Positions 26,361 through 37,604 of a stretch of DNA of 64,000 bases are shown here, piece after piece. Position 1 is the first letter of the stretch; each line of letters starts with the position of its first letter. The notes under the pieces were generated by a model, which was not told where the DNA came from, did not search any database, and saw only the letters and a list, made by a program, of their open reading frames with translations. This DNA comes from Lichenostomus cassidix (lineage: Eukaryota > Chordata > Aves > Passeriformes > Meliphagidae). The DNA is taken from NCBI GenBank assembly GCA_008360975.2, contig CM039211.1:20680943-20744942 (forward strand). Direction: 5' to 3'. Made by a program: the position numbers and the translations under genes.

Positions 26361-28068
26361 ACCTTAAGATTTATTTTATGACACTTGCATTGTTTTCCTT
26401 CTTTTGCCTCAGTATTACTGATTAGTCAAATTGTTACTGTAGTCAAATTGCCACTGTGTGGAGATTCTGGGGAGGCTGGTTTTGGCAATTGTCTAAATGC
26501 TGGGGATACTAATGAACAGAATGTATTTCCAATATCCTCTTGGTTTGAAAACCTGCTTTTATTTCGCCTACAATGAAAATTGCAGTACAGTAGAAATTAT
26601 GAGTGTTTGCAAAGAATACAGACGTTTGTGCAATTTAAGTTGTACTTCTGGTAATGTTAACGATATTGAATTACCTTCAAAAGAGTTCTACAGAGCAAAT
26701 ACTGAATCCAGTTAAAGTGGAATAAGTATTAAAGCCTGTATGTTCACTAAGGTAATGATGATTGACAGCATCTTTAACTTGAAAATCTGGATGTGCAATT
26801 TAAAGTTAGAGATGTATTAGTGAATTTGCTCTTTAATTTAGAAAACAAATGCAGTGGAAGTGAGTTAGACATCTCCTTTCCCTGTGTACCAGCCTAGAGC
26901 ATCCAAAATTTCCTGCAATTTTTTTCCTGGAATTTTCTTGTCTTGCAGTGTAGGGCCACTACTATAGTAGGATTGCAAGGATGTGTCAGGTGCTTCTCTA
27001 CAGTCCAATGAAGTGCTTGAATTATGAACAAACCAACAGTTCTGTAGGCAAGACAGTCCATTTTATATTTTCTTCTTCAGAGAAGAAATGCTTCTTTTAA
27101 AGCCATAATGACAGACTTCTGCTTTTGTCATGTTTAACTGCCAGTCATTGAAGAAGGGCTGTGGAAGATGGAAATGACTAGACAGACTTATTGACCAAAA
27201 CTCAAATTATCTGGTTTTTTTATAATTCTTCTAGAGCTAATTAGCATCTTTTTTCTATCCACAAATATCTTTTGGCATACTTATTTATTTTTAGTCTGTT
27301 TTGTGGTAGCATTTAAAATGTATATTAAAACAAAAGTACACCTTTGAATTAATCGTTGCATTTACAAGGATTTTAATTGTATTTTGTAATTTATTTTTCA
27401 TTAAGAGCCAAAAGTGTATTTTATTATTTGGATTATGTGCTCATATGTATGCTTTGATCTTTATCATTATTACTGTTCATGATCTTAAGTTTTTGTTTTA
27501 GAAAACCTGAACTTCGCCTACAAAAACAGACTGTATAACAGGTCATAAATTTCCACTCCACCAGAGTGTGTTATTGATAATTTCAACCTCATGAAGTTAC
27601 TTCTTTGTTTTTGTTTGAGCTGAGAAGTAGGTCACTTGACCATTCTCTTATGAAAACACATCCTTCTTTGTAGCTCTTGACCAAATTTGTTGCTTGTACA
27701 TGTGGTATTGTGTATTTCTCACACACCCGATGAGTTTTACTCTTGGAGGTTTTTGATCTCTAGTGTTTGTATGATCTGAACTCCATAACAAGAAAGTGTG
27801 AATATTATGGACTTACAATGGTTGAATATATAAAAGCTGTTTATTTGCTGAAATGACTAGTATCTAGGCACTTGCTTTTCAACAATTTTTTTAAGTGCTT
27901 GATTTCAATGCGGAAGAAGGTTTTCTTCTAGTAAAGCAGTTGGCACTAATGTAGGTATGCCAATATGATTTGCATTTATATACTTTTTTTTCCTGTCTAA
28001 AGTAATGAAGTAAACAATGGCTGGATGTCTAAAAATGAAATACATCCCTGTTTAAATGTAAAAAAAAA

Positions 28069-28074
28069 AATAAA
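28069..28074 (+). promoter_or_regulatory. CSNK1G3: Probable distal polyadenylation signal of CSNK1G3
   Basis: AATAAA follows an A10 run and is followed by a T-rich tract (28,080-28,105), which fits a downstream element. It is the last good signal before the repeat-rich intergenic region. Confidence 0.6.
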
Positions 28075-28399
28075 GATAGTTTTTTAAAATTTGCCTTTTT
28101 CCCCCTTTTCATACAGTCTTAGATGAAATAATGTTTTAGGATGTGCTGAACAAATTTAATGGTTTTGGATGGCAAGGAATTTGAAAGCATGATTCTTGTA
28201 ACGCTGCCTTCCCTCGGAGTTACAGTTGTGTTTGCTTAGTTAACAGGTGTTACTGTTGTATGCTTTAATAGACATGATAATAGCAATACAGTAAGGAGGC
28301 CCCAAGGCACATATTTGAAATCTACTCACAGATTGAAGTCTATGTTGTCTGTGCCACCTACACTAAGACCTGAAGAGGTTTAGGGAATGCATGAAAAGA

Positions 28400-29110
28400 A
28401 CATGTTTTGGGTTACATTATCTAGTCCAAACACAAAACACCACCACCCACCTCCTGATGTGAGCATGGAAGGCTTTCACTAGATCAGGTTGCTCAAAGCC
28501 CCATCCTGCCTGACCTTTAAATGTTTCCAAGGATGGGGCATCCATAACTTCAGGCAACTTGCTCCAGTGTCTCACCACCCCTGTGGAAAAAAGGTCTTCC
28601 TTACATCCAGTCTAGATCTACGCTCTCGGTTTAATCTGTAATTTCTTGTTCTGTCACAAGCCTTGGTAAAAAGTCTCCTTGTTTTATTCTTCAAGTATTG
28701 AAAGGCTGCAGTAAGGTATTGGCAGAACAATCTTTTCTCCGGACTGAACACTCCCAGTACTCAGCCTTTCTTCATAGGAGGGGTATTCTCATCCTCCCAT
28801 CCTTTTTTGTTGCCTTCTCTCCACCTTCTTTAACAGATTGCAAATGTTTCTCATGCTGGGGAGCCCAGAGCTGGACACAGGATTGCAGTGGGGTCTTGCC
28901 AGGGCAGAGCAAAGGGGCAGAATCCCCTCCCTCATCCTGCTGGCCATGCTGCTTTGGATGGAGCCCAGGATGCATTTGGCTTTCTGTGCTGCAAGTGCAC
29001 ATTGCTGAATCATGTCTAAATTTTCATTCACCAGTATCCCCAAGTCTTTCTCCTCTGGTCTCAAACCCTTCATCCTCCAGTCTGTACTTAGACTGGGGGT
29101 TGCTCTGGGC
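28400..29110 (-). mobile_element. CR1 LINE 3' fragment, antisense
   Basis: Minus-strand peptides in 28,789-29,073 (RPEEKDLGILVNENLDMIQQ and [20 protein letters not shown]) match the CR1 ORF2 C-terminal region. Positions 28,500-28,690 match the 3' end of a different CR1 subfamily from the 8.4-kb copy. Frames are broken. The outer limits are approximate. Confidence 0.85.
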
Positions 29111-29218
29111 CAGGTGCCCAGAAACTGCCTGGTCCTTGCTTTCCTCCAGAAAGATTACATGGGTGCACTCCAAAAGCTTGTCAAGGTCTTGAAGTATACA
29201 GAAGGTAGCTTTTGATAA
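29111..29218. other. Unresolved junction sequence between CR1 fragments
   Basis: About 100 bp that fits neither neighbouring CR1 fragment clearly. Confidence 0.3.
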
Positions 29219-29600
29219 AGGTGCATTCCTAGGTCTGTTGTTTGCAACTAAAGATGGTCTCACGGTCGAAGATTGGTGGCTGTCTTGGGCACAGTAGATT
29301 ATTAAGTTGTTAGGTTTAAGATATTTAGCACTATGAAAAAAAATGTCAGCAGTGATGCCACCCAAGATTATCTAAGAGCAGGCTTTTGGCTTTCAAGGGT
29401 GTTTGGGTCCAGGCACCCCACTGGACTTGTTTGTGTGTGAAGAAGGACTGCTGGGTGGTGTAGTGGTTGGTGGCTGTCTTGGGCACAGAGATCACAAAGA
29501 GCTTTCAGTTCTCAGAGAAGTGAGGAGGCAGATCAGCAGAGCTGCCAGCTTGCACTTCTGGAGGACAGACTCTGGCCTTTTAGCTTTTTATCAGTGCAGA
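29219..29600 (+). mobile_element. CR1 endonuclease-end fragments, sense, partly duplicated
   Basis: Positions 29,430-29,585 encode EEGLLGGVVVGGCLGHRDHK, matching the segment after the CR1 endonuclease. A string ending GTTGGTGGCTGTCTTGGGCACAG occurs at about 29,466-29,490, and nearly the same string is at 29,267-29,290. So two pieces of the same CR1 region lie in tandem. Both are defective. Confidence 0.75.
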
Positions 29601-29604
29601 TTTC

Positions 29605-29868
29605 ATATGGTATAGAATATCCCTTTGGTCAGATTGGGTCAGTTGTCCTGTTCATGTCTCCTCCTCATGATTGCCCAGCCCCAGCCTGCTCATTGTGGGG
29701 GTGCAGAATGTTGGGGAGACAGTGCTGATGGTGTGGCAGGGCTGCTTGGCAGTAGCCAAAGCACCAGTATATTACCTGCACAGTCTCTTGAGTCACTGAT
29801 GCAGAGCACAGCAAGGTGAGGGCTGCTGTGGGGAAAAGAATTCATCCCAGACAGACCCAGTACAAGTA
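29605..29868. mobile_element. Avian interspersed repeat, probably LTR-derived, between CR1 pieces
   Basis: The start (GAATATCCCTTTGGTCAG), the middle (GCAGTAGCCAAAGCACCAG) and the end (ATCCCAGACAGACCCAGTAC) resemble a repeat I recall as common in bird genomes and LTR-derived. It splits CR1 endonuclease-side from reverse-transcriptase-side sequence. Orientation and family name are not certain. Confidence 0.5.
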
Positions 29869-29869
29869 A

Positions 29870-30245
29870 ACATGATACCCATCTACCAGAAGGCTTGGAA
29901 GGAAGATGCAGGGAACCAGCAGGCCTGTCAGCCTGACCTCAGTGTTGGGGGAAGGTCATGGAGGAAACTTTCTTGATTGCCATCACATGGCAATCACATG
30001 CAGGACAGTCAGGGGATCAGGCCCAGTCAACACAGGTTTAAGAAAGGCAAGTCCTGCTAGGCCTCCTGCCCTCCTTTGACAAGGTGACCTGCTTAGTGGA
30101 TGGGACTGGATATTGTCTGCATGGGCTTTAGTGAAGCCTTTGGCACCATTTCCCACAGCATTCTGCTGGAGAAACTGCCTGGTCGTGGCTTGGACTGGTG
30201 CACTCCTCACTGGGTAAAAAACTGGCTAGTGCTGTGTGGGTGGGC
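29870..30245 (+). mobile_element. CR1 reverse transcriptase fragment, sense
   Basis: Across three frames this stretch follows CR1: a KEGWKEDAGNQ-like start, then a LTSVxGxVMEx segment, a KGKSC-like segment, and the DLLSGWD and VKP-AP-P-FCW pieces that match the palm region up to the GRAQR border. Several frameshifts make it a fossil. The homologous CR1 region is antisense at 1-220. Confidence 0.8.
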
Positions 30246-31749
30246 GCCCAGAGAGTGGAGGTGAGCAGTTATATCCAGCTAGCAGCCACTTTTTATGCTC
30301 CCTGGCCCCTCCCAAAGTCCACTTGCTGACTGGAGTCCATTGGCCCAGTCCAATGTTCCACTGCATTCCAGTGGTGGAGACCTTTTGCTATCTGATTGAA
30401 GAATGTCTCTGGAGGGTACAGTGTCTTTGTGGTCTTCTGCTGACTGTCCGTGAAATGGTTGCCAGGCAAAGTCTCCCCTGAGACAAGGCTTTCACCCATC
30501 TTCTCCTAGTTGCCTCCTGCAAGTGTCACATGTGCAACCCCTCCCCCACGTGCCTCTGACAGCCGGTATTGTGACAGAAATCAAGATTAAATTGGTTCCT
30601 CAGCAAGTACACATAAGTATACGTAAGTATACATAAACGACTGTGATTTGATTGATAAACCTCCCTGCAAGGACTGAAATCTCAGTTGGAATTCAACAAT
30701 CCAAAGTTCCTGAGGTAAAGCTAAATTTTAGCAGTTTCTTGCTTGCAGGACAAATTAATATATTTCTATAATATTTATTTTCTTAAATGAAGGAATTGTA
30801 TTCCATAAGCTGGTTGTGCTATGCCGTTTTGTAAAACAGTTACAGAAAACTACCCTTTCTGGAAAACACAGGGTAAACTTCTGTAGTTTTAGGAATATCC
30901 ACATGGTGTAGTGAAATGAGCCCTCTGTCTCCATGACCAGTACAGAGAATTTCAGTCTCTGTTAATTCAGCCAGCCAGTTAAGCATCAGCTTTGTGTAGT
31001 GCATTATTAAAAAAGCTCTTCCTATGATGAATGGGAAACTTGTCAGCTTTGCCATGTTCTTGATTGCTTGGAGTATCAGGATGCAGTTTCTTTGCAGGAA
31101 GCTCGTGAGCTCCGTGTCCATTTTGGAAGGGTAGTGTAGTGAAGAGGCGATCACAGATCCTGTTAATGCACTTAAAGCAGGTGCATATGAACTGCTCTAT
31201 GTGGCAATAAACTGAAACTGAGAAAATGAGGGAGGGCAATGTCTGAAGCTCTCTGCTGTGGATTCTTTTTATCCAGGAGACCTTGGCACTGTGCATGACC
31301 TGGGATGCTCTGATACATGAGGTGAGTGGAAATACTGGTGTCTATTTGAGTGTTTGTAAAGCTTAATTTCTTTATTAAATGTTTTTGTTGTCAGGATTTT
31401 TGTTTGTCTATTTGATTTTGCTATAAAATAAATATAAATAGAAGTTCTGCTGATTCCTCCCCACACCATGGGGGATATTCTTGCTCACTCCTGGAATTTG
31501 TGCACCCCATGTTGGAGCCCAGCCTCTTGCTTGCACTGTTGGGGGAGGACATCTGGAATTTGTGGCTTGAGCATGGACAGAGCAGATGATTTTACCAGAG
31601 TGGACAACCATGGAAAACTGGTTGCCCAAAGGGATGCAGGGCAGCCCCAGTGGCTTTCAGAACTGTTGTGAATGACTACAGGGTGATGTGAGTACTTAAA
31701 GACCACAGTTGCCTGTCTCCAAACGCTGTCATAGCCTCAGAAGGAACTT
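30246..31749. other. Repeat-like but unassigned intergenic DNA
   Basis: GC-richer than the surroundings up to 30,560, then AT-rich. Minus-strand frames at 30,840-31,296 are open for about 100 codons but match nothing that I recognise. Some of this may be retroviral internal sequence linked to the LTR that follows. Confidence 0.35.
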
Positions 31750-32272
31750 ACTGTAAGACAGATCACCATAGCAGGAACTTGAGATAACCACAGACAGGAG
31801 AAATGTACAATAGGAAGACACTAATTCCAGGTGTGGTGGAGGTGAGATCTGGTTAATACAACCTAGTTAATGCATCTAGACAAAAAATTCCCCCTCTGGG
31901 AAACTGTGGGAAAGGAAGCAACTTCTCATGCACATACCACCCCAAGTTATGGGAGCATCTGCGACCACCCTGTGGATACCTGGATCTTGGACTGTATAAA
32001 GGTGGGTCCCTCAGAAGAACGACTCCAGGAGCCCCCCAGTGAGAGGTCCAGGGTGAAGAAGAACTTGTGGGATGCTGCTGGATCCATGGGTGGTGAGTAT
32101 CTTCTGCTTGATCTTTCTTTTTCCTCTCCCTTCTGCCCCATTTTTTTTTTTCTATTTCTTTCTTTCTACCTCACATTTCCTGTTAAATAAAATCCTTGTT
32201 ACTGATTTTGGTATGTGGTCTCATTAGCATCTTAATTTGGACAGAAGCATCTCTCACTAATGGGATCATACA
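31750..32272 (+). mobile_element. Endogenous retrovirus LTR remnant, sense
   Basis: TATAAA at 31,995-32,000 and AATAAA at 32,186-32,191 are about 190 bp apart. The stretch ends CATACA at 32,272. A primer-binding-site-like sequence follows six bases later. This is the expected order U3, R, U5, PBS. The left boundary is not defined by the sequence. Confidence 0.5.
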
Positions 32273-32277
32273 GGGTA

Positions 32278-32290
32278 TGACGCCCCAACT
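32278..32290 (+). other. Degenerate primer-binding site, tRNA-Lys-like
   Basis: TGACGCCCCAACT resembles the TGGCGCCCAAC core used by lysine-tRNA-primed retroviruses, and it sits where a PBS should be relative to the LTR end. Mismatches fit decay. Confidence 0.4.
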
Positions 32291-32332
32291 ATTGTGTGCA
32301 AGGTGTCCAGCTATTGTGTGCAAGGTGTCCAG
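32289..32332. repeat. 22-bp perfect tandem duplication in the putative retroviral leader
   Basis: A 22-bp unit beginning CTATTGTGTGC and ending GTGTCCAG occurs at 32,289-32,310 and 32,311-32,332 without mismatch. The first 6 bases of a third copy follow. Confidence 0.95.
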
Positions 32333-33684
32333 CTATTTTTGGGAAGGTATGCCATGGCTTAGTGAAGGAGCAGGGGCAGCAGGAGCAGTCTGCTGGGGGC
32401 CAGGTTGGACCTGGCTGCCCTGTGGGGGTAAAAGGGAGGGTGAGCAGGAGGCTTGTCAGCAGCAGCTGCCCCTCCCAGCTCTTCTGGGCTTCCCTTGGGG
32501 CAGTTTTCCTTCAAAGCCAAGTCTGTGGAAATGCAGCTGTTGGTCTTCTCTTGCAGATGACTCCTGCACCTCTTGAGCAGGTGGGGATCATCTCTCTTGC
32601 AACTGAGGTTGTAGAAGAAGAGTAACAAAAATTTGCAAAAGCAGTGCAAGTTAGTTGCCAGCCTTTGGAGACACCAGAATAGGAGAACTGAGCCTTGCGC
32701 TGGTGAAAAAACAGCCTGGGTCTTGAAGAGGTTTCCTGGGCATTTGAAACCTGAAGCTTAGGCTGACCAAAAGGTTGTGCTACGATTCTGTTAAGTATTG
32801 GATATCCTTATGATTTCATCTGAGAAAGAAGGAGAACAGAGAAAGAATTGAATGTCTGAATACTTCCTGCCCTCCTGCTCCTCCATTGCCAATGCCAAGG
32901 CTTATGTTGCTGTGAGTTTCTTGTGCCAGAATCATTCTGAGAATCAGATTGTGTGCAGGGGAAGTGGTGCAAATTGCCAATTAGCTGGTCTGTTCTGTTA
33001 CCATGCAGTGCTGTTCAACTTGATAACTTGGGAAGGAAGCTGAGGAGCTTGGGTGGCCAAGCCAACAGGGACAAGTTTGTACCAGCTATTGAAGCAGTAA
33101 GTAATAGAGGAACTGTACAAAAATAATGACTACCACTGAGAACTACCATGGTAGATTGCTTGGTGCATTTGCTTTAATGAGGTTCTTTTTGCAACCATGA
33201 CTTACTGGAGCAGATGTTGAGGAAGAAGGGTTTGGGAGAACATTTTTTCTCTGGTCCATCTTTTGTGCATGCATGGAAATTATTTTCGTTCATTAGAGAT
33301 GAAACCTTTTAAACACAAAAGGGTGCTCTGTTTGCCCTGTTGTCTCATCCTTAAGGACAGGAGACGTTGAGTCTGCTGATGTGTCTGAAGCAGCAGCAGG
33401 TGATGATTGTACTCTCCTCACCACCAAGCTTAGGCTGCAGCCCTGCTGTCACTCAAAGTCTACCCAGAAGTTTGAGGTATCCAGGGAATTAGGCTTAGAA
33501 GGTTGACATCTTTCAAAAGAATAATAATTTTATAAGTAGATGGGATCTTTTTATTCACTGGAAGCTATGAGGAGACTCTGTCTTGCTGATGGAAATTATC
33601 TCTGCCTGCTGAAACGTCAAGGCTGAGGCTCAAATCCAAACAGCAACACTGTGGCTGTATTTGGGTTGTGTTGCAAAGTTCCAG
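32333..33684. other. Unassigned sequence between two LTR-like elements
   Basis: Contains a GC-rich 250-bp stretch (32,340-32,600), possibly decayed retroviral internal sequence, followed by ordinary intergenic DNA. No gene is supported. Confidence 0.4.
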
Positions 33685-34445
33685 TGTCAGGGTGGCTATG
33701 GGGTGGTTTCTTTGACAAGCTGCCAGAAGCTTCCCCCATGTCCAACACAGCCAGTGCCAGCCAGCTCCACGACAGACTGACTGCTGGCCGAGGCTGGGCC
33801 AACCAATGATGGCCATAGTACCTCTGAGACAGCAAATTGAAGGAGGGGAAGAAGCTTTTGTGCAGGGGCAACTGCAGCCAGGGAAGAAAGGAATGAGAAC
33901 ATGTGGTAGAAACAGCTGCTCTGCAACCCACGGAGGTTCGTGGTGGAGCAGAGATCCACCTGCAGTGTGGGGAGAACCCCACACTGGCACTGGTGGGTGC
34001 CCAAAGGAGGCTTTGACCCTGTGGGAAACCTGCATGGAGCAAGACTTGTGACCCCATGAAGAGAGGAGCCCACACTGTAGCAAGTTTGCTGGCAGGACTG
34101 GGGACTCTGTGAAGGATCCAGAGTGGAGCAGACTATGGAGAACTGCAGCCTGTGGAAGTACTCATGTTGGAGAAGTCTGTGGAGGACTGTCTCCCGTGGA
34201 AGGGATTCCTACAATGTATCAGGGTGAGTGTGATCAGTCCTTTCCCCTTGGAGGAAGAGTGGCAGAGACAATGTGTGATGAACTGAGCACAGCCCCCATT
34301 CCCTGTCCCCCTACACTGCAGGGTGGAGGAGGTAGAGAATTCCTCAATGAAGGAAGTGGGGAAAATGGGAAGGATGCAGGGTTTAAAGTATGATTGTACC
34401 ACTTGTGCAAATACAAAACTCTCATTGTAAGTGAATTAGTTTTTG
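33685..34445 (+). mobile_element. Passerine-type ERV LTR, sense orientation
   Basis: The element shows the repeated modular phrases typical of this LTR family (GGAGCAGAGATCCACCTGCA, GAGAGGAGCCCACACTG, then GGAGAACTGCAGCCTGTGGA and GAAGTCTGTGGAGGACTG), and near its right end the GACAATGTGTGATGAACTGA block. The same blocks occur in reverse at 45.7-46.7 kb. Frames open across it (up to 172 codons on the minus strand) are by-products of its GC-rich composition. The outer limits are approximate. Confidence 0.75.
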
Positions 34446-37017
34446 AATGGTGTATTGGTTTGGTTTTCTAAATTTTTTTGTTTGCTTTATTTGGTTTTGG
34501 TTTTTTTTTTTTTTTAACAGATTTCCTGCTATGGATGCTAAAATACTGTAATTTCAGATGTGCTGCGATGCTGCCACTTAGAGGAAACATTTGAAAGTTC
34601 TTATTATATGTGCTTTGGAACTGAAGTCATTATTTTCAAATAAAAGATGCTTAACTGAGAAATATCATCAGGAACTGAATAACTGCTTCAAAAAATAGTA
34701 GCTTAGAAAGAACCTGCAAGCCAACATGCACACAAAACCACCCAACCCAGTTGTTGATCTTGTGTAAAATATGTTAAACTGTTGTAAATGTAGACACCCT
34801 AGCAATGTTCAATAAGTGTCTCATGTAACTAGCCTACAAATACTGTGCATTTTTTATTTAAGAGCTATGCTGTAAATATTTTTTGATTTACAAATTGTTG
34901 ATATTATTGTTTTAAATTATACATTAGAGCATTTTCTATACAAGAGAGCATTGGAAACATACTTACAGAGCACAAATGATACCTGCATATTTCAAAACAC
35001 AGAAAGGAAAAGCAACCACTGTTTTTAACCATGGCAACAATATCTATCCTGAGCCTTCAGTAAGTTTGGAAGTCTAATGTACAAATGTGTAATGCAGAAA
35101 TTAGCAAAGTAGCTATGGTTGGTGTGTACTGATGACAGGCAAGGAACTGAGGCACTAGTGTGCAGATAAAACTGAATTGAAAATCGACTACATCTTTCAT
35201 CAGGGAACTAGAGCTGTGCAGTTATTCTTATTGATCTGGTTTAATATGAACATGAAGCTTAACTTACAGATGTTATAGAACTTATAGATCTTATAGATAA
35301 GCTTGGCTTATAGATGTCTTTGGGATCCTTTTTTTGCATACTTCAAAAATGTAAGATTTTGCCAATGGGGTAGGAATACACAAATGAAACTCAGGCACAA
35401 ACAGGCCTGAGCTTCAGTGGTTTGGTCTTGTTTCTTTGGTTTTAACTGTATTGCTCAGTAAGTTTTGAATCTGTGTGTTTTTCCCCTATCTACATATACA
35501 TACATGTTCTATATACATAAACTATTTTCCTGACCTGAGAGAAAAATGGAGTTAGGGGGAAAAAAGCAATTTGCAGAAATGCTCTACTATAGATGATTAT
35601 AACAAGGGACTTAAAATGCATGCCACAACTGGAAAACATGAAACATTATGTTTCCTTTCATGTGAAGCTTGGTATGACCTTCATTGGAAATAGCAAGAAG
35701 TATTATTTCTGCAATGAGTATACTACACTTTCAGCCCAGTAGTTGTGAAGCAGCAAGTTTAGCATGAATAAACACAGATATAAATTGTCAGGTCACATTT
35801 CAGTGAGAGTTCGTGTTAAGCAGTAATATAAATGTAAGAGCTTACACTGAAATGAAATTTGTAATATAAAGATCAAACCTGCCTATGAGAGTCTTTTAAG
35901 GAAAGCTATTGTACTGAAAACATTACAATTTTGTTTTAATAGACAGTGACACACTACAACAACACTAGGGCATTTCTGCTGGATAAATGTGATATGAATT
36001 AGGATCTGATTCAGCAGAAAAACTACATGTGCTTCCATATGGATGATTTTACCATGCAAGAAAAAACTGTCTTTTTAAAGAATATGACTGCTACTCTTAG
36101 ATTAAAACAAAATAAAACAAAACAAAAGCATAGTTAGTCAGTTGTCACAGCTTTAACTTTAGGAAACCCATGCACTGAACTTTGTAGTTTCTAAAGTGTT
36201 TTAGTGATTTAAATTCAAACATTCTCTTTTAGCAGAGGTAAAATGTTAGCATGTGGACATCACTGACACCATGCATGTTTGTACCTTTCCTTCAGTGAGC
36301 ACAGTAATGCAGGAGCAGCATGGCAGTGAGACATCACAGCCTGTGAATGAAGGTGCAGAGCTAAAAAGGTTAAAAATCAGTTTGCATAGAAACTCAGCAG
36401 ATCACTTCTAGTCCACGTGTCATGTGGAGACACAAGGTTGTCTGAATCAACAGCAGGAAAGATTTTAATGAAATATATTTAAACTAAGATGGCTTATCAG
36501 AAACCGCAAGTAATCTCAGTATAAGCAAGTAATTATAAGGACATTTCTGATGAAATTTTGTAATTCTTTCAAATGAAGTGTTTCCAAATATGTTTAATTC
36601 ATATTGAGTGAAAACAGGTAAGGTTTTGGAAGTCACACTACAAGAACAGCCTTGTTGCAGCAGAGTTACTGTGTGTTGAGCAGAGTAGTCTGGCACTATC
36701 AGTGTTCACCATCAGATACCTAAGAAAGAATATGAGAACATAAAAGATTGTACTAATACTTCTCCCAGTCATCAACTCTCTCAGCATTACATAGTTCAGG
36801 AACTTTCTCAGTCACAAACAGTATTTATCAAGTTTAATAACCCCACTGAATTTTATGTTTTCTGTCATTAAGTTACCTGATTGCTTTGTGAATTAGCATG
36901 TACCTCTTATAGACACTAGATTAATGGAAAGTCTTGCTGTTAATCTTTCTGCATGAGTTCAACATGTTGAAATATTTGGATAAGCTCTCAAACAGAGCTT
37001 ATCCAAAACTTAAATTT

Positions 37018-37131
37018 GGTTTGTTGGGGTTTTTAAATTTTGTTTCAGCTCCTTTTTATGTTTGGTGTTTTTGTTTTTGGTTGAGATGCTTTTTTGTCTG
37101 TTTGTTTTTGTTGGTTTGGCTTTTTTAACTT
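37018..37131. repeat. T/G-rich low-complexity tract
   Basis: Runs such as TTTGTTGGGGTTTTT and TTTGTTTTTGTTGGTTTGG; simple sequence. Confidence 0.8.
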
Positions 37132-37555
37132 CTGAAAATGGGCATTAGCCCATGTAGGAAATGAATGATATGGAAAGAAATGTAGGAAAAAACTGGTAAT
37201 TCTGTGCAATAATAGTAGAATTTTAGAGGCTGATAATCAGAAATGCAAGATCATAATATGCTACTCCTTAACAGGGATAGTTTTGTTGGCTGGAAAATGT
37301 CTCTCTCAGATTGTCAGTGTGCTAATGTTTTTTTGAAACTTACCTAACTGTCACTGAATAGCTTTAGCTGGTCACAGACCAAGGGCCTGATTTCACAGAT
37401 AGCCCCTCTATTGTTGTGGCATGGCAGTGGTAAGGAAATTCATAAACAGCTACAACATGAGCTTAATTGGCAGGCTTTGACTGTAGTCTTGATTGCCCTG
37501 GCACATTAACAAGTCCTGATATATAGTTCTGGATACTTTATCGTGTTTGTTTTAT

Positions 37556-37604
37556 GTTCTAGGTTTTGTAGGTTTTTTGTTGTTGTTGTTGTTTTTGTTT
37601 TTTA
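37556..37604. repeat. GTT-rich simple repeat
   Basis: Contains five GTT units in a row within a T-rich tract. Confidence 0.85.

Larger units (their letters stand above)
1..28090 (+). other. CSNK1G3: CSNK1G3 gene, 3' half (exons, introns and 3' UTR)
   Basis: Seven coding exons with AG acceptors and GT donors join without a frame break into the C-terminal 223 residues of a casein kinase 1 gamma. CK1-gamma enzymes are membrane-anchored serine/threonine kinases. Known roles include phosphorylating the Wnt co-receptor LRP6. The G3 paralogue is chosen over G1 and G2 because of the linker (a PTPVG start and a [19 protein letters not shown] segment) and the tail (CCC, then KRRKRK and IQR), which match CSNK1G3 as I remember it; no alignment was run. 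Full-length family members are about 415-450 residues, so roughly half the protein is encoded left of the window. I found no exon for the preceding kinase segment in 1-7,975, so the window opens inside an intron of at least 7.9 kb. Splice phases of the six visible junctions are 0, 1, 0, 0, 0 and 2. Confidence 0.95.
25902..28090 (+). other. CSNK1G3: CSNK1G3 3' UTR (extent inferred)
   Basis: AT-rich, unspliced-looking sequence runs from the stop codon to a clear AATAAA at 28,069-28,074. No recognisable interspersed repeat interrupts it, while CR1 sequence begins about 300 bp beyond. The start is certain. The end is inferred from the signal, because no transcript data are available. A weaker proximal signal at 26,355 could give a short form of about 0.5 kb. 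Confidence 0.7.

Noticed and set aside
28698..29192. 164-codon plus-strand frame
   Set aside because: It is antisense to CR1 coding sequence, which explains it fully.
33565..34083. 172-codon minus-strand frame and its overlapping neighbours
   Set aside because: They lie antisense in an LTR with low stop density; three frames are open at once and none resembles a known protein.
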